A stretch of DNA of 64,000 nt from an uncultured Caulobacterales bacterium (GTDB lineage: Bacteria; Pseudomonadota; Alphaproteobacteria; Caulobacterales; Caulobacteraceae), in NCBI GenBank assembly GCA_903862425.1, contig CAIOYC010000031.1, positions 1 to 64,000 of the forward strand, read 5' to 3'. Both the position numbers and the translations under genes were made by a program. Below, piece by piece: positions 40,060 to 48,967 of the stretch. The first letter of the stretch is position 1, and every line of letters starts with the position of its first letter. The notes beneath the pieces are model-generated. The model did no database searches and had not been told where the DNA came from. It saw only the letters and a list, made by a program, of their open reading frames with translations.

Positions 40060-41385
40060 TTACTTGGTGTTGCCCGGCAGGGCGCAGGCGATGCCGGCGC
40101 CCTTGGCCTGGCCGCAGCTCAGCAGTTCGCCGGCCTGGCCGTTCGGGTTCATCTCGATCACCCAGCCCGGCAGGCCATCGGAGCAGCCGGTTTCCACATA
40201 GTCGCTGGTGGAGGTGCGGCCGATCCAGCGGGCGTTGGATACCTTGCAGCTACCCTTGCCCTTGGCGGCCAGCGCCGCGGTGTACTTCGGATAATTCACC
40301 GCCGGATCGGTGAGGTGGCACTGCTGACCGAGCGAACCCGCCTGGATGCAGTCCAGCACGTGGCCGGCGCTGTTGTCGCTCGGCAGCACGGCGATCCCGC
40401 CGTCGGGGCGGTTGGAGCAGGCCAGTTCGACGATCTCCGCGCCCTTCGCATCAGTGCCGACGAAGTGGTACTTCGAAACCTGGCAGGGGAAGCCCGCCTT
40501 GGCCGATAGCTTCGTATAGGTCGCCACTTCCTGGGTCTGGGCGGTGGTGGCGTCAGTCAGCTTGCAGCCGCCGGCGAGAGCATCGGCATTGGCGCAGTTG
40601 ATCGCCTGGCGGAAGACGCCGGCCTTGTCGGTCGACATCATATAGCCGCCCGCTGAGCCACACGCGACTTCGTAATAGATGTTGCCGCTGGAGTCGGCGC
40701 CGACGAGGCGCGAGCCCGAGACCGTGCAGGCCTTGCCCGACTTGGCGACCACATCGGTGATGGTGGCGTTCAGGCCAGCCTGAATCTGTTCTTTGGTGGT
40801 GAGCTGGCATTCCAGATTGGTGCCGACGGCCTGGGAACATTCGTTGGCGATGGTCTGACCTGCGGCGGTGTGCTTGAGGATGAAGCCCATCGCGCCGGTG
40901 CAGCCCACCTCATAGAAGGTGTCGCCGGCCGGGGTCGAGCCCACGGGGCGAACGCCTGACACCTGGCAGGTCTTGCCGGCGGCGGTCACATAGGGGCCGA
41001 TCGCGGTCTTGGGATCGGTGTTGCCGGGCAGACGGCAGCGAAGGGTGGGGCTCTGGGTGATGGTGATACAGTCATAGGTCTTGGGCGCACCGCTGGCCGG
41101 TGCGAGCAGGATCAGGCCTACAGCGTTCTGGCAGGACGCTTCATAGATCTTGGTCTTGGTGGCGACGCCCTTATCGTCCTTGGTATTGCTCTCGCCCACG
41201 AAGTAGCCGTCGGTGACCGTGCAGGGAACGCCGGCGGCGGCGACCACGGCGGGAACTTCCTTCTTCCCCGTATCGTGGTTTGCCGGCTCTATCTTGGTTT
41301 CAGGGGCGGGTGCGGCGGGCGCGGCCATCGCCGTCGTCGAGAGGGCGAAGGCCGCGGCGAGGGCCAGGCCTAGGATTCTGATCAC
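40060..41385 (-). CDS. Secreted protein with five four-cysteine repeats
   Basis: A 441-residue protein with a signal peptide (ILGLALAAAFALSTTAMAA) and an Ala/Pro-rich start. It then has five tandem repeats of about 75 residues, each with the pattern C-x-V-S-x-x-R-x-V-G, ... Y-E-V-x-C, ... C, ... C-x-L-T; for example CTVSGSRLVGADSSGNIYYE, CQVSGVRPVGSTPAGDTFYE and CQVSKYHFVGTDAKGAEIV. Four Cys per repeat suggest two disulfides each, formed in the periplasm. The first repeat has a longer loop (CTVTDGYFVGESNTKDDKGV). No domain is recognised; a structural or binding role outside the cytoplasm is likely. Confidence 0.85.
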   Translation of the reverse strand: MIRILGLALAAAFALSTTAMAAPAAPAPETKIEPANHDTGKKEVPAVVAAAGVPCTVTDGYFVGESNTKDDKGVATKTKIYEASCQNAVGLILLAPASGAPKTYDCITITQSPTLRCRLPGNTDPKTAIGPYVTAAGKTCQVSGVRPVGSTPAGDTFYEVGCTGAMGFILKHTAAGQTIANECSQAVGTNLECQLTTKEQIQAGLNATITDVVAKSGKACTVSGSRLVGADSSGNIYYEVACGSAGGYMMSTDKAGVFRQAINCANADALAGGCKLTDATTAQTQEVATYTKLSAKAGFPCQVSKYHFVGTDAKGAEIVELACSNRPDGGIAVLPSDNSAGHVLDCIQAGSLGQQCHLTDPAVNYPKYTAALAAKGKGSCKVSNARWIGRTSTSDYVETGCSDGLPGWVIEMNPNGQAGELLSCGQAKGAGIACALPGNTK

Positions 41386-41554
41386 GGAGGTCTCCTGGGT
41401 AAGTTTCTAAATCGGTCCGGCGCTTGCCCTGCGCTTTATGGCGAGCATAAGCCTCCCGGCGCCGCGTGGGTCAAGCGCCGCAGCCTGTCAGAGCGCTTTG
41501 ACGGGGGCCTGACTTTGCGCGCACAAGGTCGCAAGTTTGCCGTGGGAGTGCGCG

Positions 41555-42625
41555 ATGAGAGACGGGTTCGAAGAACCGCCGGAAGAGCCGCGGCCGATCC
41601 TGACCTACCCGTTCGAGCACATCCCGGAGGCGGGATCTGGCGAGGCGGTCGAGATCACACCCGGCGTCCTGTGGCTGCGTATGCCGCTGGGCGGCTCGCT
41701 GAAGGCGATCAATGTCTGGGCGCTGGACGACGGCGACGGCTGGACAATCGTCGATACCGGCCTGCGCACCAAGGAGAGCGCGCAGGGCTGGAGAGACGCG
41801 TTCGACGGCGTTCTGGCGGGTAGGCCTGTCACGCGGGTGATCTGCACGCATATGCATCCCGACCATGTGGGATTGGCAGGGTGGATCCTTCGCAAATTTC
41901 CCGAGGCGCGCCTGTGGATGACACGTCTCGAATATATCACCTGCCGCATGCTGGCGGCCGATACCGGGCGCGAGGCCCCTGAGGACGGTCTTCGCTTCTT
42001 CAAAGCCGCGGGCTGGGACGAGGCGGCGATCGAGACCTATCGCGAGAAGTTCGGCGGGTTCGGTCGCGGCCTCTATCCATTACCCGACAGCTACCATCGG
42101 ATCAGCGACGGCGATGTCCTGCGGATCGGCGCCTATGACTGGCGCGTCGTAGTGGGCAGTGGTCACTCGCCCGAGCACGCCTGCCTATATTGTCCGGCGC
42201 TGGAGCTTTTGATCTCCGGCGACCAGGTCTTACCGCGCATATCTTCCAACGTTTCGGTTCACCCGACCGAGCCGGACGCCGACCCTCTAACGGATTGGCT
42301 GACCTCGCTTGCGAAAGTGAAGGTGGGGGTTCCCAACGAGGTTCTGGTCCTGCCCGCCCACAACGAGCCGTTCTACGGCCTGCATCTGCGCATTGACCAC
42401 ATGCTGCGCGGGCACGAACGAGGACTTATACGACTGGAGCGGCGGCTGGATGAGCCGAAGCGGACGGTGGACGTGTTCGGCGCCCTGTTCGCGCGTCAGA
42501 TCGGGCCGGATAATCTCGGCCTGGCGACCGGAGAGGCCCAGGCGCACCTAAATTGCCTGTGGAAGCGTGGCCTTGCCGAGCCTAGGCTCGATGAAAAGGG
42601 CGTGCGCTGGTGGCGCGCGGCCTGA
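41555..42625 (+). CDS. Metallo-beta-lactamase fold hydrolase
   Basis: A 356-residue enzyme with the metal motif THMHPDHVG (the HxHxDH signature), a downstream His in GSGHSPEHACLY and the metal Asp in LLISGDQVLPRIS, consistent with two zinc or iron ions. LVLPAHNEPF supplies the last His. The C-terminal winged-helix-like part (TGEAQAHLNCLWKRG) resembles the LACTB2-like helical extension. The substrate is unknown. ATG 41555 (MRDGFEEPPEEP) was preferred to the in-frame ATG 41537. It is followed after 16 bp by an SDR gene. Confidence 0.88.
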   Translation: MRDGFEEPPEEPRPILTYPFEHIPEAGSGEAVEITPGVLWLRMPLGGSLKAINVWALDDGDGWTIVDTGLRTKESAQGWRDAFDGVLAGRPVTRVICTHMHPDHVGLAGWILRKFPEARLWMTRLEYITCRMLAADTGREAPEDGLRFFKAAGWDEAAIETYREKFGGFGRGLYPLPDSYHRISDGDVLRIGAYDWRVVVGSGHSPEHACLYCPALELLISGDQVLPRISSNVSVHPTEPDADPLTDWLTSLAKVKVGVPNEVLVLPAHNEPFYGLHLRIDHMLRGHERGLIRLERRLDEPKRTVDVFGALFARQIGPDNLGLATGEAQAHLNCLWKRGLAEPRLDEKGVRWWRAA

Positions 42626-42641
42626 CGAAGAGGGAAACGCC

Positions 42642-43601
42642 ATGTCCGACCTGATCAAATCGCGCTTCGGCGCCTTCACCCCTGCGCGGGAGGTGGTGGC
42701 GGGGATGGACCTGACCGGTCGCACCGTCATCGTCACCGGCGCGGCCTCCGGCATAGGGATCGAAACCGCGCGGGCCCTGGCCGAAGCGGGAGTGCGGGTA
42801 GTGTTGGCCGTGCGCAATGTGGAGGCCGGGGCCAAGGCCGCCGCCGACATCGCCAGGACCGCCAAGGCGCCGGTGACGGTGGAGCAACTCGATCTGGCGG
42901 ACCTGAACAGCGTCCGCGCCTTCACCGCGCATTGGGGCGATCATCCGCTGCATATCCTGATCAACAATGCTGGCGTCATGGCCTGTCCACAGAGCTACAC
43001 GGCGCAGGATCTGGAGATGCAGCTCGGCACCAATCATTTCGGCCACTATCTGCTCGCCGTCGGCCTCGTGCCGGCGCTGCTGAAGGGCACGAAGTCGGGT
43101 CAGACCGCGCGGGTGGTCTCGCTTTCGTCCATCGGCCACCGTCGCAGTGGCATGCACTTCGACGACCCAAACTATCGCCGCCGGCCCTACGATAAGTGGG
43201 AGGCCTATGGTCAGTCGAAGACCGCCAATTCCCTGTTCGCCGTAGGTTTCCACAAGCGATACGGACCCAAGGGCATTACCGCCAATGCGGTCATGCCGGG
43301 CGGGATCATGACGCCGCTCCAGCGCCACCTGCCGCGCGAGGAGATGGAGGCGTTCGGCTGGATCGACGCCGAGGGCAATATCGCCAAGGGCTTCAAGACC
43401 ACCGAGCAGGGCGCTTCGACCTCGGTCTGGGCGGCGGTCGGGCCTGAGTTGGAAGGCATCGGCGGCCTGTATCTGGAGAATTGCGGCGAGGCCCCACCCT
43501 TCGACAAGGCCAACCCCACCGTCGGCGTCCTGCCGCACGCGCTCGACCCCGACGCCGCCGACCGTCTGTGGGGCCTGTCGGTCGAGACCACCGGCGCCTG
43601 A
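42642..43601 (+). CDS. Short-chain dehydrogenase/reductase
   Basis: A 319-residue NAD(P)-dependent oxidoreductase with the dinucleotide motif TGAASGIGIETARAL and the conserved NNAGVM. The catalytic Ser lies in VVSLSSIGHRRSG, and YGQSKTANSLF carries the YxxxK pair. The closest types are the retinol-dehydrogenase-like SDRs. The substrate is unknown. Together with the flanking MBL and GNAT genes it forms a same-strand run with short gaps (16 and 13 bp). Confidence 0.9.
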   Translation: MSDLIKSRFGAFTPAREVVAGMDLTGRTVIVTGAASGIGIETARALAEAGVRVVLAVRNVEAGAKAAADIARTAKAPVTVEQLDLADLNSVRAFTAHWGDHPLHILINNAGVMACPQSYTAQDLEMQLGTNHFGHYLLAVGLVPALLKGTKSGQTARVVSLSSIGHRRSGMHFDDPNYRRRPYDKWEAYGQSKTANSLFAVGFHKRYGPKGITANAVMPGGIMTPLQRHLPREEMEAFGWIDAEGNIAKGFKTTEQGASTSVWAAVGPELEGIGGLYLENCGEAPPFDKANPTVGVLPHALDPDAADRLWGLSVETTGA

Positions 43602-43614
43602 ACGGGAGCGTTCA

Positions 43615-44106
43615 ATGACCCTGACGATCCGCCCGGTTCGCGTCGGGGAGGCCGCGCTCGTGCTCGGCTTCATCCGCGAGCTGGCCGAGTACGAGAAGCT
43701 GCTGCAAGCGGTGGAGGCGGATGAGGCGGCCATCGAAGTGCTGCTGTTCGGCCCGGCGCCGCGCGCCTTCTGCGATATCGCCGAGGTGGACGGTATTCCC
43801 GTCGGCTTCGCCCTCTGGTTCTACAACGTCTCGACCTTCAAGGGGCGTTGCGGCCTCTATCTGGAGGACCTCTACGTGCGGCCCGAGGCGCGGGGGCTGG
43901 GCGCGGGCAAGGCGCTGTTGGCCAATCTGGCCAAGCGCTGCATCGATGAGAGCCTCGGACGGCTGGAATGGGCGGTGCTCGACTGGAACGCCCCATCCAT
44001 CGCCTTCTATGACAGCTTGGGCGCAGCGAGCATGAACGAATGGATCATCCGGCGCTTGAGCGGCGAGGCGCTGGAAACCCTGGCCGCCGCGCACCGCAGC
44101 GCCTAG
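43615..44106 (+). CDS. GNAT family N-acetyltransferase
   Basis: A 163-residue acetyltransferase of the GNAT fold, resembling spermidine/spermine acetyltransferases: GFALWFYNVSTFKGRCGLYLEDLYVRPEARGLGAGKALL holds the central strand and the acetyl-CoA loop (RGLGAGKAL). WAVLDWNAPSIAFYDSLGA is also typical of that subgroup. The substrate is not proven. A terminator follows the stop. Confidence 0.88.
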   Translation: MTLTIRPVRVGEAALVLGFIRELAEYEKLLQAVEADEAAIEVLLFGPAPRAFCDIAEVDGIPVGFALWFYNVSTFKGRCGLYLEDLYVRPEARGLGAGKALLANLAKRCIDESLGRLEWAVLDWNAPSIAFYDSLGAASMNEWIIRRLSGEALETLAAAHRSA

Positions 44107-44115
44107 CAGACAGCA

Positions 44116-44148
44116 AAACGCCCCCGCCGGTATCCGGCGAGGGCGTTT
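44116..44148. terminator. Hairpin terminator after the GNAT gene
   Basis: AAACGCCCCCGCCGG is followed by TAT and CCGGCGAGGGCGTTT, forming a stem of 15 bp with one mismatch. TTTCTC follows on the plus strand and AAAA precedes it, so it can serve both the plus-strand GNAT gene and the convergent small secreted gene. Confidence 0.75.
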
Positions 44149-44171
44149 CTCATTCGGACTGAAGACGAAGC

Positions 44172-44465
44172 TTACGGCTTCACGGCCGCCAGGTCGTCGC
44201 CGACCTTCTTCAGGGCTTCGTCGCTGATGGCGCCTTGAGACATGGGCTGAAGGTCCTTCAGGCTCATGGTCTTGAACTGGTCGTACATGGCGTGGGTGGT
44301 CACGCCCGGCAGGTCCTTGTCCAGCACGGCCTTGCCGGCGGGCACGGCGACGATCTGTTCGATCGGCGTGTCCAGAGTAAGAGCCTTCGGCGGATCGGCG
44401 GCGAGAGCGCCGGAAGCAAAGGCGAGACCGGCGGCGAACAGGCCTGCGGCGATGATCTTTTTCAT
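44172..44465 (-). CDS. Small secreted protein of unknown function
   Basis: A 97-residue protein with a clear signal peptide (MKKIIAAGLFAAGLAFASGALA) and a strong GGGAGGACGTC-ATG start. The mature part (about 75 residues: DTPIEQIVAVPAGKAVLDKDLPGV, then a helical segment around HAMYDQFKTMSLKDLQPM) has no cysteines. Its spacing of Leu and Met residues suggests a small helical bundle. I recall similar short proteins in Caulobacter but know of no function. Confidence 0.8.
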   Translation of the reverse strand: MKKIIAAGLFAAGLAFASGALAADPPKALTLDTPIEQIVAVPAGKAVLDKDLPGVTTHAMYDQFKTMSLKDLQPMSQGAISDEALKKVGDDLAAVKP

Positions 44466-44606
44466 GACGTCCTCCCTAAGGTGTCGTGGCGATAGAAGCG
44501 CGTTTTTCAGACCTGAACAAGGTGTCACCTTTACAAGTCTGTGCGACCGGGCCGTGACAATCCGCGCCGTTTGCCCCAAATACCGCCCATGAGCGGAGTG
44601 TCGGCG

Positions 44607-46103
44607 ATGAGCGAACGAGCGCCCTATCGAGTCCAGGGTCGGACGGGGGAGTGGGAACTGGTGCTGGGCCTTGAGGTCCATGCTCAGGTCGCCTCCAACG
44701 CCAAGCTGTTCTCGGGCGCCGCCACGGGCTTCGGCGCCGAGCCGAACATGCACGTCTCGCTCGTGGATGCGGGCTTTCCCGGCATGCTGCCGGTGATCAA
44801 TAAATACTGCGTTGAACAGGCCGTGAAGACTGGCTTCGGCCTACGCGCCGAAATCAACCACGTCTCTGTATTCGATCGGAAAAACTACTTCTACCCCGAC
44901 CTGCCGCAGGGGTATCAGATCAGTCAGTTCAAGCAGCCGATCGTCGGCGAGGGCACGCTGGAGGTTGAGCGGGACGACGGCTCGCGCTTCAAGGTAGGCA
45001 TCGAGCGGCTGCACCTGGAACAGGATGCGGGCAAGTCGGTGCACGACATGGATCCGCACTGGACCTATGTGGACCTGAACCGCTCGGGCGTGGCGCTGAT
45101 GGAGATCGTCTCCAAGCCCCATATGCGCTCGCCCGAGGATGCGGCCGCCTATGTGAAGACCCTGCGCACTCTGGTTCGCTATCTCGGCACCTGCGACGGC
45201 GACATGGAGAAGGGCAACCTGCGCGCCGACGTGAACGTCTCGGTCTGCCGCCCCGGCCAGTTCGAAAAGTTCATGGCGAGCGGCGACTTCACCCACCTCG
45301 GCACCCGCTGCGAGATCAAGAATGTGAACTCGATGCGCTTCATCCAGCAGGCCATCGTCTATGAGGCGCGCCGCCAGGTAGAGATCCTGGAGGACGGGGG
45401 CAAGATCGATCAGGAGACTCGCCTGTTCGACCCCGGCAAGGGCGAGACCCGGTCCATGCGCTCCAAGGAAGACGCCATGGACTACCGGTACTTCCCCGAT
45501 CCTGACCTCCTGCCGCTGGAGCTCGATCCGGCCTGGGTGAAGGCGATCCAGGCGACCCTGCCCGAACTGCCCGACGCCAAGCGCGAGCGCCTGCAGAGCC
45601 AATACGGCCTCTCCGCCTATGACGCGGGTGTGCTGGTGATCGAGGGGGCGCGGGCGGACTATTTCGAGCAAGCGGCTAAGGGGGTGGACGCCAAGCTGGT
45701 ATCCAACTTCACCACCAATGAACTGCTGTCTCGTCTCTCCAAGGATGGCCTGGAGATCGACCAGAGCCCGATCCCGCCGGAGGATATCGGGGGCCTCGTA
45801 GCCCTGATCCAGGACGGAACCATCTCCTCCAAGATCGCCAAGGAGGTGTTCGATCACATGTGGGCGGGCGAGGGCGCGCCGGCGAAGATCGTCGAGGCGC
45901 GCGGCCTGAAGCAGGTGACCGACACCGGCGCGATCGAAAAAGCCATCGACGAGATCATGGCCGCCAACCCCGACAAGGTCGCCGCCGCGAGGGACAAGCC
46001 GCAGGCCGTGGGCTGGTTCGTGGGTCAGGTGATGAAGGCGACGGGCGGCAAGGCCAACCCCGCCGCCGTCAATCAGATCCTGCAGACCAAGCTCGGTCTC
46101 TGA
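44607..46103 (+). CDS. gatB: Asp-tRNA(Asn)/Glu-tRNA(Gln) amidotransferase subunit B
   Basis: Kinase-like subunit of GatCAB, which amidates misacylated Glu-tRNAGln and Asp-tRNAAsn. It is 498 residues with the GatB motifs [57 protein letters not shown] and [11 protein letters not shown]. The C-terminal YqeY-like tail domain (about 395-498) contains [27 protein letters not shown] 44607 has GGAG upstream; ATG 44589 is a weaker alternative. No gatA or gatC is next to it. Confidence 0.96.
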   Translation: MSERAPYRVQGRTGEWELVLGLEVHAQVASNAKLFSGAATGFGAEPNMHVSLVDAGFPGMLPVINKYCVEQAVKTGFGLRAEINHVSVFDRKNYFYPDLPQGYQISQFKQPIVGEGTLEVERDDGSRFKVGIERLHLEQDAGKSVHDMDPHWTYVDLNRSGVALMEIVSKPHMRSPEDAAAYVKTLRTLVRYLGTCDGDMEKGNLRADVNVSVCRPGQFEKFMASGDFTHLGTRCEIKNVNSMRFIQQAIVYEARRQVEILEDGGKIDQETRLFDPGKGETRSMRSKEDAMDYRYFPDPDLLPLELDPAWVKAIQATLPELPDAKRERLQSQYGLSAYDAGVLVIEGARADYFEQAAKGVDAKLVSNFTTNELLSRLSKDGLEIDQSPIPPEDIGGLVALIQDGTISSKIAKEVFDHMWAGEGAPAKIVEARGLKQVTDTGAIEKAIDEIMAANPDKVAAARDKPQAVGWFVGQVMKATGGKANPAAVNQILQTKLGL

Positions 46104-46110
46104 CTGCCGT

Positions 46111-46581
46111 TCAACGTCCGCCTGGCGCCGTGTCGAGGATCAGGCCAGTGGAGCGCTGCACCAGATATGAATCGCGGCCGACTCCACGCCACTCGTAACC
46201 GGGTGGGGGCGAGCGCAGGCGACTGCGCCGCGGGTCGAGCGCCTGTCCGCCCGGCGGCAGGAACTGGCCGCGCCGCCAGCTTCCGCTTGTCGAGCCGGGC
46301 GGGGGGGCATAACTCGGATAGGGACCGTCAGACCGAGGATAGCCGCGCGGAGCGTAACGCCCATCGGGATAGGCTGGGGGCGGGCCGCCAGGATAGCCGC
46401 CGCGACCACCGCCGCCGAGACCGCGTGGCTCTCCGCGCGGCGCATAAGCGGCTTCCCGGCCTCCGCCGCGATTGTCGCCGCCACGTCGGCCCTCGTGGCC
46501 ACGCCAGCCCTGAGCCCCCGTCGCGCTGGCGACGAGAAGGCTGAGGACCAGAGCGGTCAGGCCGGCTTTGAACGCGATCAT
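46111..46581 (-). CDS. RcnB-like exported protein, short form
   Basis: A 156-residue protein (ATG 46581) with a signal peptide (MIAFKAGLTALVLSLLVASATGA), then a Gly/Arg/Pro-rich low-complexity stretch and a C-terminal conserved part. GSWRRGQFLPPGG..LRSPPPGYEWRGVGRDSYLVQRSTGLILD matches the RcnB family (Ni/Co homeostasis regulators in enterics), whose C-terminus has the W-R-x-G, PPPGY-W and DAL/YLV-TG pattern. A metal role in this organism is inference. It is paired with a longer RcnB-like gene. Confidence 0.8.
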   Translation of the reverse strand: MIAFKAGLTALVLSLLVASATGAQGWRGHEGRRGGDNRGGGREAAYAPRGEPRGLGGGGRGGYPGGPPPAYPDGRYAPRGYPRSDGPYPSYAPPPGSTSGSWRRGQFLPPGGQALDPRRSRLRSPPPGYEWRGVGRDSYLVQRSTGLILDTAPGGR

Positions 46582-46642
46582 CACCCGTTACCAGTGCAAG
46601 CAAGGCGCCGGGAGGCGGGCGCGAGCCAGCCTCCCTTCGTCG

Positions 46643-47434
46643 TCAGTAGTAGTAAACGCCGGGGACCGAATCGACCACCTCGCCGGTGGCGAGATTGATC
46701 AGGAGGGCGTCAGCGCCCACCCGGATCCACTGGTAACCGTAGTCGGGCTCCCACAGGCCGAAATCGTACCAGTCGTTGATGTAGTAGTTCGGCAGGAAGA
46801 ATACCGACGGCAGGAACTCGCCCCGACGCCAGTAGTGGTTGCTCCAGCTTCGATACTGGCCAGGGTAGCGATAGGCCTCGGCGCGATAGCGGTAGAATGT
46901 CCGACCACCGGTGTTGAAGGCCTGACCACCCGGACGACGCGGGCCGCCGTTGTAGCCGCCGCGGTCGCCGCCGCCGCCACGGTTGAAGTCAGGACGACCC
47001 TGCTGTCCCTGCTGGTAGCCGGGGCGATAGCCGCCTTGGCCCTGTGGCTGATAGGATCCTTGCGGACGCGCGCCTTGTTGCCCCTGATATCCGGGTTGTC
47101 CCTGATAGCGGTTCGGCTGCGCGTCGCCCTGGGGCCGATAGCCGCCGGGTTGGCCGCCCTGGAACTGAGGCTGACCGCTGCCTTGCGGACGATAGCCGCC
47201 CTGGCCGCCGGGAAACTGCGGGCGGCCCTGGCCGGGCTGACCGCCTTGGAACTGCGGACGCGGGGCCTGTGGCGAGGGTGCGGCGCGCGGAGCCGGCGCC
47301 GCGGGCGGGGCGTGTTGCTCGCCGCCGGGATGTCCACCGCCGCCATGCTCGTGTTCGTGCTGTTCCTGAGCGAGCGAGACGGTCGGCCCGGCCAGGATTG
47401 CGATCGCCGCCGCGGCGGTAAGCAGACGCTTCAT
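46643..47434 (-). CDS. RcnB-like exported protein with Gln/Gly-rich repeats
   Basis: A 263-residue protein with signal peptide MKRLLTAAAAIAILAGPTVSLA and a GGAGG ribosome binding site. A His-rich patch (HEHEHGGGGHPGGEQHA) follows the cleavage site and could bind metal. About 120 residues of QGGQPG, GGYRPQG and QPQFQG repeats then lead to the RcnB-like C-terminus (SNHYWRRGEFLP ... YGYQWIRVGADALLINLATGEVVD). The His patch and RcnB domain suggest periplasmic metal handling (inference). The upstream region is AT-richer than its surroundings. Confidence 0.82.
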   Translation of the reverse strand: MKRLLTAAAAIAILAGPTVSLAQEQHEHEHGGGGHPGGEQHAPPAAPAPRAAPSPQAPRPQFQGGQPGQGRPQFPGGQGGYRPQGSGQPQFQGGQPGGYRPQGDAQPNRYQGQPGYQGQQGARPQGSYQPQGQGGYRPGYQQGQQGRPDFNRGGGGDRGGYNGGPRRPGGQAFNTGGRTFYRYRAEAYRYPGQYRSWSNHYWRRGEFLPSVFFLPNYYINDWYDFGLWEPDYGYQWIRVGADALLINLATGEVVDSVPGVYYY

Positions 47435-47810
47435 TGTACGCCTCCGTATGAATGCTCCGGGCGGGATCGCCCGGTTCGCTCCAGGCTTGGAGCGCATCGT
47501 GAAGCCTCTATCGCTCATTGTGGCTGAACCGCCGCTGAACAGGCTGTTCCACAAGCGTTGCCTGAGCCGCAAGGTTGCACGCGGAGGCTCGTTTGGCCTT
47601 GGCGTTAAGCCTGTTTCGTTTCCCAATTCCATTAATGGGTTCGTCATCGTAATTTCGGAGTGGTGAATCCCAACTTTCAAGTAAATATTTGATTCATTCA
47701 AAAATTAGACTAAGGTGTTTTTCCACTTAACTGTATTTTCAGAAGCGAGGTGCTTTCTGTCGTCATCAGATGTCGCAAGGCCGCCGAATGCGGCCCGGTG
47801 CAAAAGGAAA
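47435..47810. other. Gene-free, AT-richer intergenic region
   Basis: A 376-bp stretch without a convincing gene between two divergent starts. Its right half is AT-rich (AAGTAAATATTTGATTC, ATTCAAAAATTAG) and includes two GANTC sites (about 47664 and 47690). No palindrome long enough for an operator was noticed apart from ATTAAT. It probably carries promoters for both flanking genes. Confidence 0.6.
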
Positions 47811-48098
47811 ATGACGATGCAAGCGGCTTATGAAACGATCGAAGAATGCCAGACAGCGCTCCCGCTGCCCGGCGTGGACTCTAGCGGCGAAGAGCTGTTC
47901 CGCATGGGCATGCTCTACTCCACAGGTCAGGGGGGCGCGCCGCTCGACTACGTATCGGCGCACATGCTGTTCAACCTGGCGGCCATGCGCGGTTCGGAAG
48001 CGGCTAAAGAGCGCCGCCGTGAGCTGTCCATGGAAATGGATCGCGACAGCGTCCACGAAGCTCAGCGCGCCGCGCGCGAGTGGCTCCAACGCGCCTAG
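47811..48098 (+). CDS. Small Sel1-repeat-like protein
   Basis: A 95-residue protein beginning MTMQAAYETIEECQ. The segment GEELFRMGMLYSTGQGGAPLDYVSAHMLFNLAAMRGSEAAKERRREL is one Sel1-like repeat (the LxxLY..G.G...D...A...F..AA..G pattern), so it probably mediates protein contacts. AAGGAAA lies just before ATG 47811. It is convergent with hfsD. The partner is unknown. Confidence 0.75.
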   Translation: MTMQAAYETIEECQTALPLPGVDSSGEELFRMGMLYSTGQGGAPLDYVSAHMLFNLAAMRGSEAAKERRRELSMEMDRDSVHEAQRAAREWLQRA

Positions 48099-48104
48099 GC
48101 CGAC

Positions 48105-48863
48105 TTAATTCGTAGTCGTATAGCTTCCGCCGATTACGTACTGGAATTGTATCGGCAGGGCGTTGCGGATTTCCGTCACCACCTCGCCGATGGCCTGCAG
48201 GGTCGTTTTCGGCACATAGATGATGTCGAATCGGCGCAGCGGCACCGCGTCGTTATTGGCCGGCCCGTAGATGGCGCGCCGCAGGTCCACGACCCTCATC
48301 ATCGGTCGCCCGCCCGGGCCGCGCCGGATGATCACCACCTCGTTGCGCCGCGCGCCGGGGATGAAGTCGCCGGCCATAACGATGCCCTGGAGCGCGTTGA
48401 TGTCGCCCGGCATGGTGTAGACGCCCGGTGTCTTGACCTGGCCCGCTACGAAAATCTGCAATGGCGCGGCTTGCTTGACCGACACTTCCACATCCGGATG
48501 ACGCAGCTGCGTGGCGTAGGCCTGCGAAAGCATGGCCTGCAGCTCGGGCACGGAGCGATCCGCCGCCATCACCTGCGGAATCAGGGGCATGGAAATGCGT
48601 CCGTCAGGCTGCACTGTCACCGTCCGCGCCAGCTCGGGGGCTGAAGGGACGGCGATATCCAGCACGTCTCCAAAATAAAAGCGGTAGCCCGGCTCGTCGT
48701 CGCTGAAGGTGGCGTAAGGAATTGGCGCGAAATCGCCCGTCGGATGCGGGCCGCCGTAGAAGCTGGCGCGGGAGGGCAGAGAAGGGGCGGCGCACCCACC
48801 CAGCACCGCAAGTCCGACCATCGCGAGCAGATTTCGGCGGGACAGGCTGGGCACGGCGGTCAC
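48105..48863 (-). CDS. hfsD: Holdfast polysaccharide export protein HfsD-like (Wza family)
   Basis: Outer-membrane polysaccharide export lipoprotein. The N-terminus RRNLLAMVGLAVLGGCAAP has a lipobox (LGGC). GYRFYFGDVLDIAVPSAPEL is the Poly_export motif, and PLQIFVAGQVKTPGVYTMPGDINALQGIVMAGDFIPGA is a SLBB domain. It should form the outer-membrane channel for holdfast polysaccharide. I took the GTG at 48863; the longer TTG start at 48911 is less likely. It is divergent from hfsA, and assignment to hfsD rests on this context. Confidence 0.85.
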   Translation of the reverse strand: MTAVPSLSRRNLLAMVGLAVLGGCAAPSLPSRASFYGGPHPTGDFAPIPYATFSDDEPGYRFYFGDVLDIAVPSAPELARTVTVQPDGRISMPLIPQVMAADRSVPELQAMLSQAYATQLRHPDVEVSVKQAAPLQIFVAGQVKTPGVYTMPGDINALQGIVMAGDFIPGARRNEVVIIRRGPGGRPMMRVVDLRRAIYGPANNDAVPLRRFDIIYVPKTTLQAIGEVVTEIRNALPIQFQYVIGGSYTTTN

Positions 48864-48904
48864 ATCACATTCGAAGCGGATAGGCCGAAGATTATGGTTA
48901 ACGG

Positions 48905-48919
48905 GTAACAACTGGTTAA
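48905..48919 (-). promoter_or_regulatory. Possible CtrA site between hfsD and hfsA
   Basis: On the minus strand: TTAA-N7-TTAC, one base from the CtrA consensus TTAA-N7-TTAA. A further TTAAC is 4 bp away (48898). Position between divergent holdfast genes is suitable, but the region is AT-richer and chance matches are likely. Confidence 0.25.
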
Positions 48920-48967
48920 GGCCCGAACAGCGATCTTAGGCCTGTTCACGGGAGTCGGCCGGCCAGA

